From the NCBI GenBank assembly GCA_050115555.1, contig JASFQI010000007.1:1-35642 (forward strand): a stretch of 35,642 nt of DNA, given 5' to 3'. Each line of letters begins with the position of its first letter. The stretch's first letter is position 1. A program made the position numbers and the translations under genes. The notes under the pieces are model-generated. The model did no database searches. It saw only the letters and a program-made list of their open reading frames with translations, and was not told where the DNA came from. Shown here piece after piece: positions 26,378 through 33,949 of the stretch. The stretch comes from JASFQI01 sp050115555 (GTDB lineage Bacteria; Desulfobacterota; DSM-4660; Desulfatiglandales; HGW-15).

Positions 26378-27151
26378 TCAGCCTTTGGTTTTCCGGGAGG
26401 CGTTTTCGATTCCCAGATCCCCCCACTCGTACTGCACCACGGTTACCACAGCCATTCCCGCAGTCTCCGCGCGGAGGATACGCCGACCCAGGGAGACCGG
26501 GACGAACCCGGCGGCCTGGGCCGCATCCACCTCGCCCGGGGTGAACCCTCCCTCCGGTCCCACCACCATGGCGATGCCCTTTTCAGGGGGGGTGCGACGA
26601 AGCAGGGTCTTGAGATCCATGGACGCCTCGCCCTCGTAAAGGAGTGCTTTTGGAAGACGGCTTTCCCTCCATTCCATCAGGACATCCTCGAAGGCTCTGG
26701 GACCCTCCACGTGAGCGGGCACGGCGCGATCGGCCTGCTTGGCGGCGCTTCGCGCAATTTCCCTCCAGTGACGAAGTCGACTCTCTACACGGTTCTGGGG
26801 CAGGCGAACCGAAGTCCGCGCGAAAAGCGTTGGCTGAATTCGATGCACGCCCAGCTCAGAGGTCTTCTGGATCATAAGATCCATGGGCCGGGACTTGAGC
26901 AGGGATGCACAGAGTGTCATCTCGACAGGGGAGGGGGACGGGGCGGGAAGGGATCGTTCCAGGCCCAGCAAGACCTCGCCCGGACGGGTGGATCGAATCA
27001 CGGCCTGAAAGCGCGTGCCGGTTCCGTCCATCAGGATGAGGCGGTCACCCGGTCCCATGCGAAGCACGCGCGTGATATGGTCCGCTTCCGGGGAGGTCAC
27101 CCGTACCTGATCGTCTTCCGGCGCCATCCGTTCCACGAAGAATCGTCTCAT
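26378..27151 (-). CDS. rsmE: 16S rRNA m3U1498 methyltransferase RsmE
   Basis: SPOUT-class enzyme that N3-methylates U1498 of 16S rRNA with S-adenosylmethionine. The 257-residue sequence has an N-terminal PUA-like part (MRRFFVERM ... EADHITRVLRM) and the trefoil-knot motifs VVGPEGGFTPGEVDAA and SLGRRILRAETAG. ELGVHRIQPTLFARTSV is also typical. It follows prmA by 71 bp on the same strand, a pairing common in bacteria, so both are likely one transcript. The start at 27151 has AGAAGG nearby. It converges on enolase. Confidence 0.97.
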   Translation of the reverse strand: MRRFFVERMAPEDDQVRVTSPEADHITRVLRMGPGDRLILMDGTGTRFQAVIRSTRPGEVLLGLERSLPAPSPSPVEMTLCASLLKSRPMDLMIQKTSELGVHRIQPTLFARTSVRLPQNRVESRLRHWREIARSAAKQADRAVPAHVEGPRAFEDVLMEWRESRLPKALLYEGEASMDLKTLLRRTPPEKGIAMVVGPEGGFTPGEVDAAQAAGFVPVSLGRRILRAETAGMAVVTVVQYEWGDLGIENASRKTKG

Positions 27152-27222
27152 GCCTTCTCTTTCCGCTTCCCTATGCTTTCAGACCGAAATGCTCCCGTCA
27201 CGTCCCGGTTTCATCCCTCTCC

Positions 27223-28131
27223 CTATGTGAGCGGGTTTCCGGCCGCGCGCACGACCATGCATGCCCATTCCTCCTGCCTCATGACCTCCACCGGGGAAAA
27301 ACCCAACCGAACCAGGCTGGGCGCCAGGGGGTCCACTTGATCTTCCAGCAGGCCGGAGAGCACCAGGTACCCGCCGGGGCGAACCACCCGGGGAAAACAG
27401 GGCAGGAGGTCGACGATGACCTCCAGGATCAGGTTGGCCGTGACCACGTCGAACGGGGCGGTCCAGTTTTCTAGGGGTTCCGATGAAAGCCCAATGGCCG
27501 TGGCCACGTTGTTCAGGCGGATGTTCCACTCGGCCCAGCGAAGGGCCTCCTCGTCGGTGTCCAGAGCGGTCACAGGGGCGGCACCGAGCATGGCCCCGTA
27601 AATCGCCAGAATGCCGCTGCCCGTGCCCACATCCAGGAGATCCCAAGGGCCTGCGGGAGCAAAATTTTCCAGTGCTTCCAGGCACATGCGGGTGGTAGGG
27701 TGCTGCCCCGTGCCGAAGGCCGGACCCGGATCCACGCGAAGGACATGGCCTTTTGCGTTCAAGGGGGCCTCTTCCCACGCGGGCAGCACGAGAAGACCGG
27801 GGGTGACCTGCTCCGGGTGGAAAAAGCGCCTCCAGGCCACACGCCAGTCCGGGTCCTCGATGGAGCGCAGGAAGAGCTTCGGGGGGGCGATGTTCGGGAA
27901 GTACCCCTCGAGCCGCGACAGGAACCGTTCGATCCTCACCCGCAGCCCCTCTGGGTCCCGGTCTCCAGGAACGTACGCCTTGAGGATCGTGCCTTCGGGA
28001 GGATCCACAGCTACGCCGTCACAGCCCAGCTCGGTCATGAGGAATGCGCTCACCGCTTCCTGCGCATCGGGGTGGGTCTCGATGGCGATCTCGATCCATG
28101 TGGACCCGGTGTAGCGGGGTATATCGTTCAT
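27223..28131 (-). CDS. prmA: Ribosomal protein L11 methyltransferase PrmA
   Basis: Trimethylates ribosomal protein L11 using S-adenosylmethionine. The 302-residue protein has the PrmA N-terminal substrate domain (TWIEIAIETHPDAQEAVSAFL), the linker with PGPAFGTGQHPTTRMCLEAL, and the class I methyltransferase core with motif I LLDVGTGSGILAI and VTANLILEVI in place of the usual NILAxxL. The ATG at 28131 fits the family N-terminus (MNDIPRYTG) but has no good ribosome site; the frame is open for 40 codons further upstream, through repeat-like sequence, and these residues look foreign to the family. It precedes rsmE. Confidence 0.95.
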   Translation of the reverse strand: MNDIPRYTGSTWIEIAIETHPDAQEAVSAFLMTELGCDGVAVDPPEGTILKAYVPGDRDPEGLRVRIERFLSRLEGYFPNIAPPKLFLRSIEDPDWRVAWRRFFHPEQVTPGLLVLPAWEEAPLNAKGHVLRVDPGPAFGTGQHPTTRMCLEALENFAPAGPWDLLDVGTGSGILAIYGAMLGAAPVTALDTDEEALRWAEWNIRLNNVATAIGLSSEPLENWTAPFDVVTANLILEVIVDLLPCFPRVVRPGGYLVLSGLLEDQVDPLAPSLVRLGFSPVEVMRQEEWACMVVRAAGNPLT

Positions 28132-28230
28132 GGCGTTCGGGGGTGTCGAAAAACCTGCGGTTGCGGGTAAGAAGTCCGGGTAGGGACTTCGAGGCGAAGC
28201 GGCTCCGAACCCTGGGCTGGGGAACGGGTC

Positions 28231-28320
28231 CACACGAAGGACGAAGAGCACGAAACCGAGAGACCTGTTTTCTTTGGGTCGGAGAGGGGAAAAAGTTTCG
28301 TGTCTTCGTCGTCTCGTGTG
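28231..28320. repeat. Large imperfect inverted repeat of CGAAG/CTTCG units
   Basis: Two 26 bp arms (28231-28256 and 28295-28320) are imperfect reverse complements: both outer ends (cacacga and cacgaaac) match, with small shifts in the middle. The 38 bp spacer is not repetitive. It lies between the DUF35 gene and prmA on the same strand. No T tract follows, so it is not a standard terminator. Confidence 0.6.
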
Positions 28321-28354
28321 TTTTGTAGGATCTAGCTCAGTCTATGCGTCCCTT

Positions 28355-28789
28355 TTATGAAGGAAGTTGGAACACGTAGTTGACCTGCCCGTTGGGCAGC
28401 TCGTTCACCACGGTTTCCATGTCCATGCCTACCTCGATCTTATCCTCCGGGACGCTGGACGCGATCCGGCCGAAGACCTTGTAGTCCCCGTAGTCCAACA
28501 GCGCAATGGCATAAGGCAGGTCGTCACCGAAGCCCTGCGGGGCATACTCCAGCTTGCTGAAACTCACCAGCTTGCCCTTGCCGCTCACCTCAAACCACTC
28601 CATGTTGCTGGCCAGGCATTGATAGCAGTCCGCACGAGGCGGAAAAAACACCAGTCCACAGTCCTTGCACCGGGTCCCCATGACCTTTCCCTGTCCCAGG
28701 TAGTCGATGAAGTCGTTCACCTTGGTGGTGGCAGTAAAGGGGACCGTTCCAAATTTCAAAAATCGAGCATCGATCTCTTTCTTCGCCAT
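28355..28789 (-). CDS. DUF35 OB-fold/zinc-ribbon protein, thiolase partner
   Basis: The 144-residue protein has an N-terminal helix, a rubredoxin-like zinc ribbon with C41-x2-C44 and C55-x2-C58, and a C-terminal OB-fold (LVSFSKLEYAPQGF ... PYAIALLDYGDYKVFGRI). Proteins of this family bind acyl-CoA or bridge thiolase to its partner enzyme, as in archaeal thiolase/HMG-CoA synthase complexes, steroid-degradation ChsH2 and benzoylsuccinyl-CoA thiolase BbsAB. The gene starts 3 nt after the thiolase stop, with GGGAGG upstream, so the two products very likely form one complex. Confidence 0.93.
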   Translation of the reverse strand: MAKKEIDARFLKFGTVPFTATTKVNDFIDYLGQGKVMGTRCKDCGLVFFPPRADCYQCLASNMEWFEVSGKGKLVSFSKLEYAPQGFGDDLPYAIALLDYGDYKVFGRIASSVPEDKIEVGMDMETVVNELPNGQVNYVFQLPS

Positions 28790-28792
28790 GGG

Positions 28793-29959
28793 TTACCTCC
28801 CGAGTATCGTGACGTTTCCGTACAGACCCACTCCCCCGATGTTGTGCACCAAGCCGATCTCCGGGTCCTTCACCTGGATGTCGCCGGCCTCTCCGCGAAG
28901 CTGGAGCACAATGGTGCGCATCTGGGAGCCGCCGGTGGCCCCGATGGGGTGTCCCTTGGACAGGAGCCCGCCGTCCACATTGACCGGGATGCTTCCCTCT
29001 TTATACGTTTCCTTGCCTCGAATCAGGTCCTTGCCTTCGCCGGGCTTGGCAAAGCCCAGGTTCTCATACGCCATCATCTCCGCAATGGTGAAGCAGTCGT
29101 GGACCTCTGCCACGTCAATGTCCTTAGGGGTGATCCCGGCCATCTTATAGGCCTGCTTCCCGGCCTCGATGCCCACACTCAGACCGTTGAACATGTCGCG
29201 CCCGGCAAGGTTCACGGCCGTGGAAGCGGCACCCAAACCCAGGATCCAGACAGGCTTGTCGCTCAGGGCCTTGGCCTTCTCTTCGCTGGCCACGATCATA
29301 CAGGAGCTGCCGTCGGCGTTCGCGCAGCAGTCGCCCACGCGAAGCGGGCTGGCCACGGGTCCGGACATGGGGCTCTCCGGGTCGGAGAACATCTCGAACG
29401 TGACGGGCTTCCGGTACACGGCCTTTTCGTTGATCTGCCCGTACGTGGCCGACTTGACACGAATCAGGGCGAGGTCCTCGGACGTGGTTCCATAGGTGGC
29501 CATGTGGTTGCGGGCATACATGGCATAGTAAGCCGGCATCATAGTGCCGAAGGGGCTTTCCCACTGGATGTCGGCGCCCCGTCCCATGCGCTCCTGGCTC
29601 TCGGCTGATGAGATCTCACTCATCTTCTGAAACCCGATCACCGCGATCATGTCGTGGAGACCGGCGGCGATCAGGGAGTAGGCCAGCCTCAACCCCATGC
29701 TGCTCGACGAGCACAGGCTCTCCACGTAAAAGGTGGGCTGTGGTGTGAGCCCCAGGTACTCGGCGAAAACTCCGGCCGGGGACCGCTGCTTGTCGTATTC
29801 GGGCGCCGAGCAAATCACGGATGCCCCGATGTCCTTGGTCGCGACGCCCGCGTCCTTCATGGCGTCCCGAAACCCCTCGAAGGCGAGCTCCCGGACGGAG
29901 CCGGGGTAGCCTCGCACAAAGGAGCTTTGTCCAACTCCAATAATTCCGACTTTTCCCAT
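28793..29959 (-). CDS. Thiolase-family protein, SCP-x/lipid-transfer type
   Basis: The 388-residue protein belongs to the thiolase branch that partners with DUF35. The nucleophile Cys83 lies in YVESLCSSSSMG, the His in EVHDCFTIAEMMAYE, and GGLLSKGHPIGATGG is the C-terminal signature; the usual second catalytic Cys region near the end reads HNIGGVGLYG and lacks a Cys, as in many SCP-x thiolases. It should cleave or form a 3-oxoacyl-CoA, but the substrate is unknown. The ATG at 29959 is preceded by GGGGAGG; an ATG 15 nt upstream would include that ribosome site in the gene. No acyl-CoA dehydrogenase or hydratase gene is adjacent. Confidence 0.93.
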   Translation of the reverse strand: MGKVGIIGVGQSSFVRGYPGSVRELAFEGFRDAMKDAGVATKDIGASVICSAPEYDKQRSPAGVFAEYLGLTPQPTFYVESLCSSSSMGLRLAYSLIAAGLHDMIAVIGFQKMSEISSAESQERMGRGADIQWESPFGTMMPAYYAMYARNHMATYGTTSEDLALIRVKSATYGQINEKAVYRKPVTFEMFSDPESPMSGPVASPLRVGDCCANADGSSCMIVASEEKAKALSDKPVWILGLGAASTAVNLAGRDMFNGLSVGIEAGKQAYKMAGITPKDIDVAEVHDCFTIAEMMAYENLGFAKPGEGKDLIRGKETYKEGSIPVNVDGGLLSKGHPIGATGGSQMRTIVLQLRGEAGDIQVKDPEIGLVHNIGGVGLYGNVTILGR

Positions 29960-30317
29960 AGATAACCTCCCCATTCATGACGTTTTCCGGGGACCCGGAG
30001 TTCTGATCGAACCCTCCGTGTGGAACCCCTTGTATAAAACCTCAAGCGTTCTTCGTGTTCTTCACATGCTTCGTGGTGAAGCTTCAAGGCCCTTTCAATC
30101 CGGCGGGGTGCAGCAACGGAATGGGTCCTTTCCGTGCGTCATTCAGGCGTTCATGGCGCGAGCGCGGCCCTGCCGCGTCACTCACCCGACGAAGCGAGGC
30201 AAAAAATGTACTATAGGGAAACACACCAGAGGGGTCAAGGCAAAACGGGAAAGCGGAACGCGGTTCGAGCGGCGCTCACAGGCACGAATTCCGTTGCCCC
30301 TCAAGGGCGAAAGGCCT
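29960..30317. other. 358 bp intergenic region between glmM and the thiolase gene
   Basis: No gene is supported. It contains a CTTCGTG-type repeat stretch (30051-30081) about 100 bp upstream of the thiolase start, and GC-rich sequence near glmM with no clear terminator. A promoter for the thiolase pair should be here, but I find no convincing -35/-10 pair. Confidence 0.5.
30051..30081 (+). repeat. Short CTTCGTG repeat
   Basis: cttcgtgttcttcacatgct followed by tcgtggtgaag: three cttc(g/a)(t/c) units in near-tandem. The motif recurs in the inverted repeat at 28231-28320. Confidence 0.45.
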
Positions 30318-31679
30318 TCACCCGATGGTTTCGCGCACGGCTTCGGCGATTTGCTGTGCGGCCCTGCGCGTCACCTCGTCACTCGGACCTTCCACCATGA
30401 CCCTACACATCTTCTGCGTCCCGGAGTAGCGGACCAGAACCCGCCCCTGTTCACCCAGCTCCTCTTCCACGTCGCGGATCGCCAGGGCCACACCGGGGAG
30501 TGTTTGAATGTCCGGCTTGCTGGACACCTCCACGTTCACGAGGGACTGTGGAAAGACATCCATGACCGATGCGAGATCCGAGAGGGTTGCACGGTTGCGG
30601 ACCATGCAGGCGAGGAGTTGCAGCCCGCTCAGGGTGCCGTCTCCGGTGGTGTGGTGGTTCAGGAAAATCATGTGCCCCGACTCCTCACCGCCGAGTACGG
30701 CCCCCAGCCGTTGCATGTCCTCCAGCACGAAACGGTCTCCCACGGCGGAGGCATGGTGCCGAAGCCCCAGGCGGAGACAGGCCTCGGTGAGCCCCAGGTT
30801 GCTCATGACCGTGGTCACCAGGAGGTCGCCTGCCAGGGCACCCTGCTTTAGGAGTTCGGCGGCCGCAATCATCAGGACCTGGTCCCCGGTGAGCCTCTGC
30901 CCGGAGGCGTCCACCGCGATCAGGCGGTCTCCGTCCCCGTCCAGGGCGAGACCCAGGTGGGCACCGGTCCCGCGTACCCGGGAGGCGAGGCTTTCGGTGT
31001 GCTCGGACCCGCAGTCCTCGTTAATGTTCCGTCCGTCCGGTTGATCGTGGATCACTTCCACGTCGGCGCCCAGGCCTTTGAACACGGCCGGAGCGATCCG
31101 GGAGGCGGCGCCGTTGGCCGTGTCCAAAACCATACGAACGCCTTTCAAGGTAAGGTCCGGGGGGAAGGTATCTCGAAGAAAGGAAATGTATCGGTCGCGG
31201 GCATCCTCCACACGGTGAATCCGGCCCGGATCCACGACCGGGGTGGCGGTGGAACCGCTCGCCGAATCGTTCAGGATCCCCTCCTCTACCAAGGCCTCCT
31301 CCTTGATCGAGAGCTTGGTCCCCTGATTTGAAAAGACCTTGAACCCGTTGTCCCGGTAGGGATTGTGCGAGGCCGAGATCATCACGCCGGCGTCCGCATT
31401 CAGGGCTCGTGTGAGAAAAGCCACCCCGGGCGTAGGAAGCACTTCCACCCGCAGGACGTCCCCACCCGCAGAGGCGATGCCTGCGGCCACGGCACTCTCC
31501 AGCATGTCGCCGGAAAGCCGGGTGTCCTTGCCCAGGACCACGCGCACGTTTCGATCACCGGTGCTGTCGGATTCAAGGCGTTTCACGAGGGCCCGCCCCA
31601 GGGCGAACCCCGTGGGACCGTCCACGGGAGGAGAATTCGCTTCCCCTCGAATCCCGTCTGTACCAAAGAGAGTGCCCAT
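30318..31679 (-). CDS. glmM: Phosphoglucosamine mutase
   Basis: Converts glucosamine-6-phosphate to glucosamine-1-phosphate on the way to UDP-GlcNAc. The 453-residue sequence begins GTLFGTDGIRGEAN, has the phosphoserine loop ISASHNP (Ser104), the Mg2+ loop DGDGDR, the sugar-binding GGEESGHM and the phosphate-binding RYSGTQKM near the C-terminus. The GEESG motif and length are those of GlmM rather than PgcA. The start ATG lies 1 nt after the stop of the beta-helix protein gene (TAG-C-ATG), and no separate ribosome site is seen, so translation is probably coupled. Confidence 0.97.
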   Translation of the reverse strand: MGTLFGTDGIRGEANSPPVDGPTGFALGRALVKRLESDSTGDRNVRVVLGKDTRLSGDMLESAVAAGIASAGGDVLRVEVLPTPGVAFLTRALNADAGVMISASHNPYRDNGFKVFSNQGTKLSIKEEALVEEGILNDSASGSTATPVVDPGRIHRVEDARDRYISFLRDTFPPDLTLKGVRMVLDTANGAASRIAPAVFKGLGADVEVIHDQPDGRNINEDCGSEHTESLASRVRGTGAHLGLALDGDGDRLIAVDASGQRLTGDQVLMIAAAELLKQGALAGDLLVTTVMSNLGLTEACLRLGLRHHASAVGDRFVLEDMQRLGAVLGGEESGHMIFLNHHTTGDGTLSGLQLLACMVRNRATLSDLASVMDVFPQSLVNVEVSSKPDIQTLPGVALAIRDVEEELGEQGRVLVRYSGTQKMCRVMVEGPSDEVTRRAAQQIAEAVRETIG

Positions 31680-31680
31680 G

Positions 31681-32943
31681 CTATGCGCCGGTACTGCGAA
31701 AAAGGTGGAGAGAAGGAACGAGCGAAGCAGCCCGGGAGCATCGGTCCTTCACGATCTCCTCGAGCCATTGCGTGCCTCGGGCGGAAGACTCCGCCGGCAG
31801 GGCCTGGATCGCCTCCACATAGGCCCCCGCGCGGACCGGCCCCGAGGCATGAAGGTCCTCGAGAAAGGCGTCCCGATGCTCCAGGCCGGGCGAGGCTCCT
31901 TCATCCTCGTCGAAGAGGGCGGTCAGTTCGTCCAGGCGCTCGTGAAACTCGCGTTTCCTGGCGGCGGTGCGATCCCCCGCCTGGTTTCGTTCGAGCGCAG
32001 CAACCATGTGCGCGGACATGGTCCGGAGTCTCTTGAGCCGCTCGCCACGGGCCTCGCGGATACGGTTTCGAGCCCCTTCGTACACGGCCCCGCCGATCTC
32101 CTCCTGCGCGAAGAAGGGATAACGGACGTGCTTGTACCACTGCTCGAGCGCCATCAGGTGCGCCAGGTACCGTAGGTTCTTTTCCACAACCCGGGTCACC
32201 CCCGAGTACACACGGGGAACGAAATCGATGGTACCGCTTCGGGGCGTGGGCGCGATCACGAGCTTGTTCTCCTCCAGCACGTCCCGGCGCAGGATGGAGC
32301 CCGCCCCAACCACCGTGCCGTAGGCCACGCACAGGGGCCCTACCATGCCGCCCTGCCCCCCGAGAAAAACGGGCGACTGGTTGAGCATCACGCCGCGCGG
32401 GACATCCCCGATGAGCGAGGCCGTGGTCTTCTCCCCGTCCGGCGTGAAGTTGAAGTGGATATACGAGCTCCCCACCTCGCTGTGGTTCTGCCGGCTCGTG
32501 CCTCCGGCCATGAGGCAGTCGCAGAAGTTGATCAGGCTTCCCAGGGTGACAAAGGGGAACAGGATGGTCTGCTTGAGGCCCACGCAGTGCGCGACACTGG
32601 CCTGCTCCTCGAGGAGGCACCCTTCACGGATCTGCGCTCCCAGCCCCGCCGAGGCCCTCTCGAGGAACGTCGTCTCCCGGGCATAGCCGCCCTTGAGCTC
32701 AACGCCCGGCCCGAGCTGACAGTTCTCGATCGTGACAGGCCCTTCCCGGCCGATGCGTGCGCCCGGGCCCATCGCCGTGTCCGGACCGTAGATCCGGCAC
32801 CCGGGGTCGATCCGCACGCCCACCCCGGAGATGCGCTCGGGGTCGACCTCCTCCCCCACATCGATGGAGAGCGGGTTTGGAATGTCCACGCCCTTTTTCA
32901 TCAGACGCAGCACCTTGTCGCGGCATCGCGGCTCGAGCTCCAT
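31681..32943 (-). CDS. Left-handed beta-helix protein, GlmU acetyltransferase-like
   Basis: The 420-residue protein has many hexapeptide-type turns (residues about 35-250: GVGVRIDPGCRIYGPDTAMG, GPVTIENCQLGPGVEL), which form a left-handed parallel beta helix. Around residues 154-180, H154, N165 and K172 in SSYIHFNFTPDGEKTTASLIGD mirror the active-site stretch of the GlmU acetyltransferase domain (TITCNYDG...K...TIIGD). No nucleotidyltransferase domain (LAAGxGTRM) is present. Residues 250-420 are helical and unrecognised. It is translationally coupled to glmM, so a role in acetylating glucosamine-1-phosphate or handling UDP-GlcNAc is likely, but unproven. AAGGAGAGCCCC supports the ATG at 32943. 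Confidence 0.85.
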   Translation of the reverse strand: MELEPRCRDKVLRLMKKGVDIPNPLSIDVGEEVDPERISGVGVRIDPGCRIYGPDTAMGPGARIGREGPVTIENCQLGPGVELKGGYARETTFLERASAGLGAQIREGCLLEEQASVAHCVGLKQTILFPFVTLGSLINFCDCLMAGGTSRQNHSEVGSSYIHFNFTPDGEKTTASLIGDVPRGVMLNQSPVFLGGQGGMVGPLCVAYGTVVGAGSILRRDVLEENKLVIAPTPRSGTIDFVPRVYSGVTRVVEKNLRYLAHLMALEQWYKHVRYPFFAQEEIGGAVYEGARNRIREARGERLKRLRTMSAHMVAALERNQAGDRTAARKREFHERLDELTALFDEDEGASPGLEHRDAFLEDLHASGPVRAGAYVEAIQALPAESSARGTQWLEEIVKDRCSRAASLVPSLHLFRSTGA

Positions 32944-32973
32944 GGGGCTCTCCTTGTTGAAAGGACTGAATGA

Positions 32974-33003
32974 GTTATAGAGGCCGAATCCACGGTTTGT
33001 CAA
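32974..33003 (-). promoter_or_regulatory. Sigma-70 promoter for the beta-helix protein-glmM operon
   Basis: On the minus strand TTGACA (32998-33003), 18 bp spacer, TATAAC (32974-32979). The tandem repeat array starts about 12 bp upstream of the -35 box. Confidence 0.65.
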
Positions 33004-33015
33004 GAAAGGGTGGAA

Positions 33016-33464
33016 GGCCGTGGTCGTGGTTCGTGATTCGTGTTCGTAAAGGCATGACCCTTGTTTCGTTCAGCCCCCTGCGGCATCATTCGGTCCTCCA
33101 CCACCGTAGACCCATCGAGGGGATGATAACTTCGCCCTTGGAGCGAAGGCGGCGGGGGAACCGTCGGGAGGGCCGTGTTCGTGGTTCGTGATTCGTGCTC
33201 GTAAGAGAACCGATTTTGGCCTTTCCAGCACCCGTGGCACACTCTACCCTCTACCACCGTAGACCCACCGAGAGGACGATCACGTTCGCCCCTGGAGCGG
33301 AGGCGGCGGGGGAACCGTCGGGAGGGCCGTGTTCGTGGTTCGTGATTCGTGCTCGTAACAGCAGCCCTTATTTCATTCAGCCGCCTTCGGCACGTTTCTG
33401 CCCTCAATCCCACGCAGCCCGGCAAACCTGCTCCGATACCTGTCGAAGCTTTGGAACCGTCGGC
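33016..33464 (+). repeat. Three head-to-tail units of a ~155 bp repeat
   Basis: Units start at ggccgtg: 33016, 33171 and 33325 (periods 155 and 154). Each begins with cgtggttcgtgattcgtg followed by ttcgtaa or ctcgtaa. Units 1 and 2 share a ctaccaccgtagaccca-like block and ggagcg-aaggcggcggggg, and all end with ggaaccgtcgg. Unit 3 is diverged in the middle but shares cccttatttcattcagcc with unit 1. Together with its flanks this fills the 525 bp gap between the beta-helix protein and the cupin genes; no gene is supported there. Confidence 0.85.
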
Positions 33465-33468
33465 GATT

Positions 33469-33810
33469 CTAGAAACGATCAGAGGCCACCACCAGGACCA
33501 CACAGGGCTCCTCGCCCGTGGCCAGGAGCTCGTGGGGGTCCCCCGCGGGAATCCACACGGCATCGCCGGGCCCCACCTCCCGCTCCTCCTCGCCCACGCC
33601 CATGACCCCGGTCCCGCTCACCACGATGTAGATCTCCTCCATAGGGTCCACGTGGGATTCAATTCTGTTGCCCGCGGGCAGGGTAGCAATAGCGAGAAAC
33701 CCGATCTCCCGGAGCACACGCCGGTCCAGGATCATCTGTGCCACGGCTCCTCCGTGTGCCCGATACGTGGTTTCCATCACCTCCCGGTCGCTCAGATTTC
33801 TTACGATCAT
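33469..33810 (-). CDS. Single-domain cupin protein
   Basis: The 113-residue protein is one cupin barrel. Motif 1 appears as ESHVDPMEEIYIVVSGTGVMGVG, with His and Glu ligands, and motif 2 as GPGDAVWIPAGDPHELLATGEEP with the final His. This should bind one metal ion such as Fe, Mn or Zn. Small cupins like this include dioxygenases, isomerases and storage-like proteins; the reaction cannot be told. The ATG at 33810 is preceded by GGAGGAG. It is divergent from the formyltransferase-like gene, and its stop lies 5 bp from the tandem repeat array. Confidence 0.9.
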   Translation of the reverse strand: MIVRNLSDREVMETTYRAHGGAVAQMILDRRVLREIGFLAIATLPAGNRIESHVDPMEEIYIVVSGTGVMGVGEEEREVGPGDAVWIPAGDPHELLATGEEPCVVLVVASDRF

Positions 33811-33860
33811 CGTGTCTTCTCCTCCGTGCCTAATCAGGGTCGAATGTCCGGCTTTGTGCT

Positions 33861-33889
33861 TTGCGCTACCGCCAATTTTGGGGTATCGT
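33861..33889 (+). promoter_or_regulatory. Candidate promoter for the formyltransferase-like gene
   Basis: TTGCGC (33861-33866), 17 bp spacer, TATCGT (33884-33889), about 60 nt before the start. Confidence 0.4.
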
Positions 33890-33949
33890 AATCAAAAAAC
33901 GGTTCGCCGGGCCGACCGAGCCGGCGGACAACCCTTGAAAGGACGTCCC

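Noticed and set aside
30210..30218. actataggg, resembling the end of a T7 promoter
   Set aside because: Only nine bases agree and the rest of the phage promoter is missing; no phage genes are near.
33016..33464. Tandem repeats as a CRISPR array
   Set aside because: The units are about 155 bp and similar throughout, without short direct repeats separated by unique spacers, and no cas gene is present.
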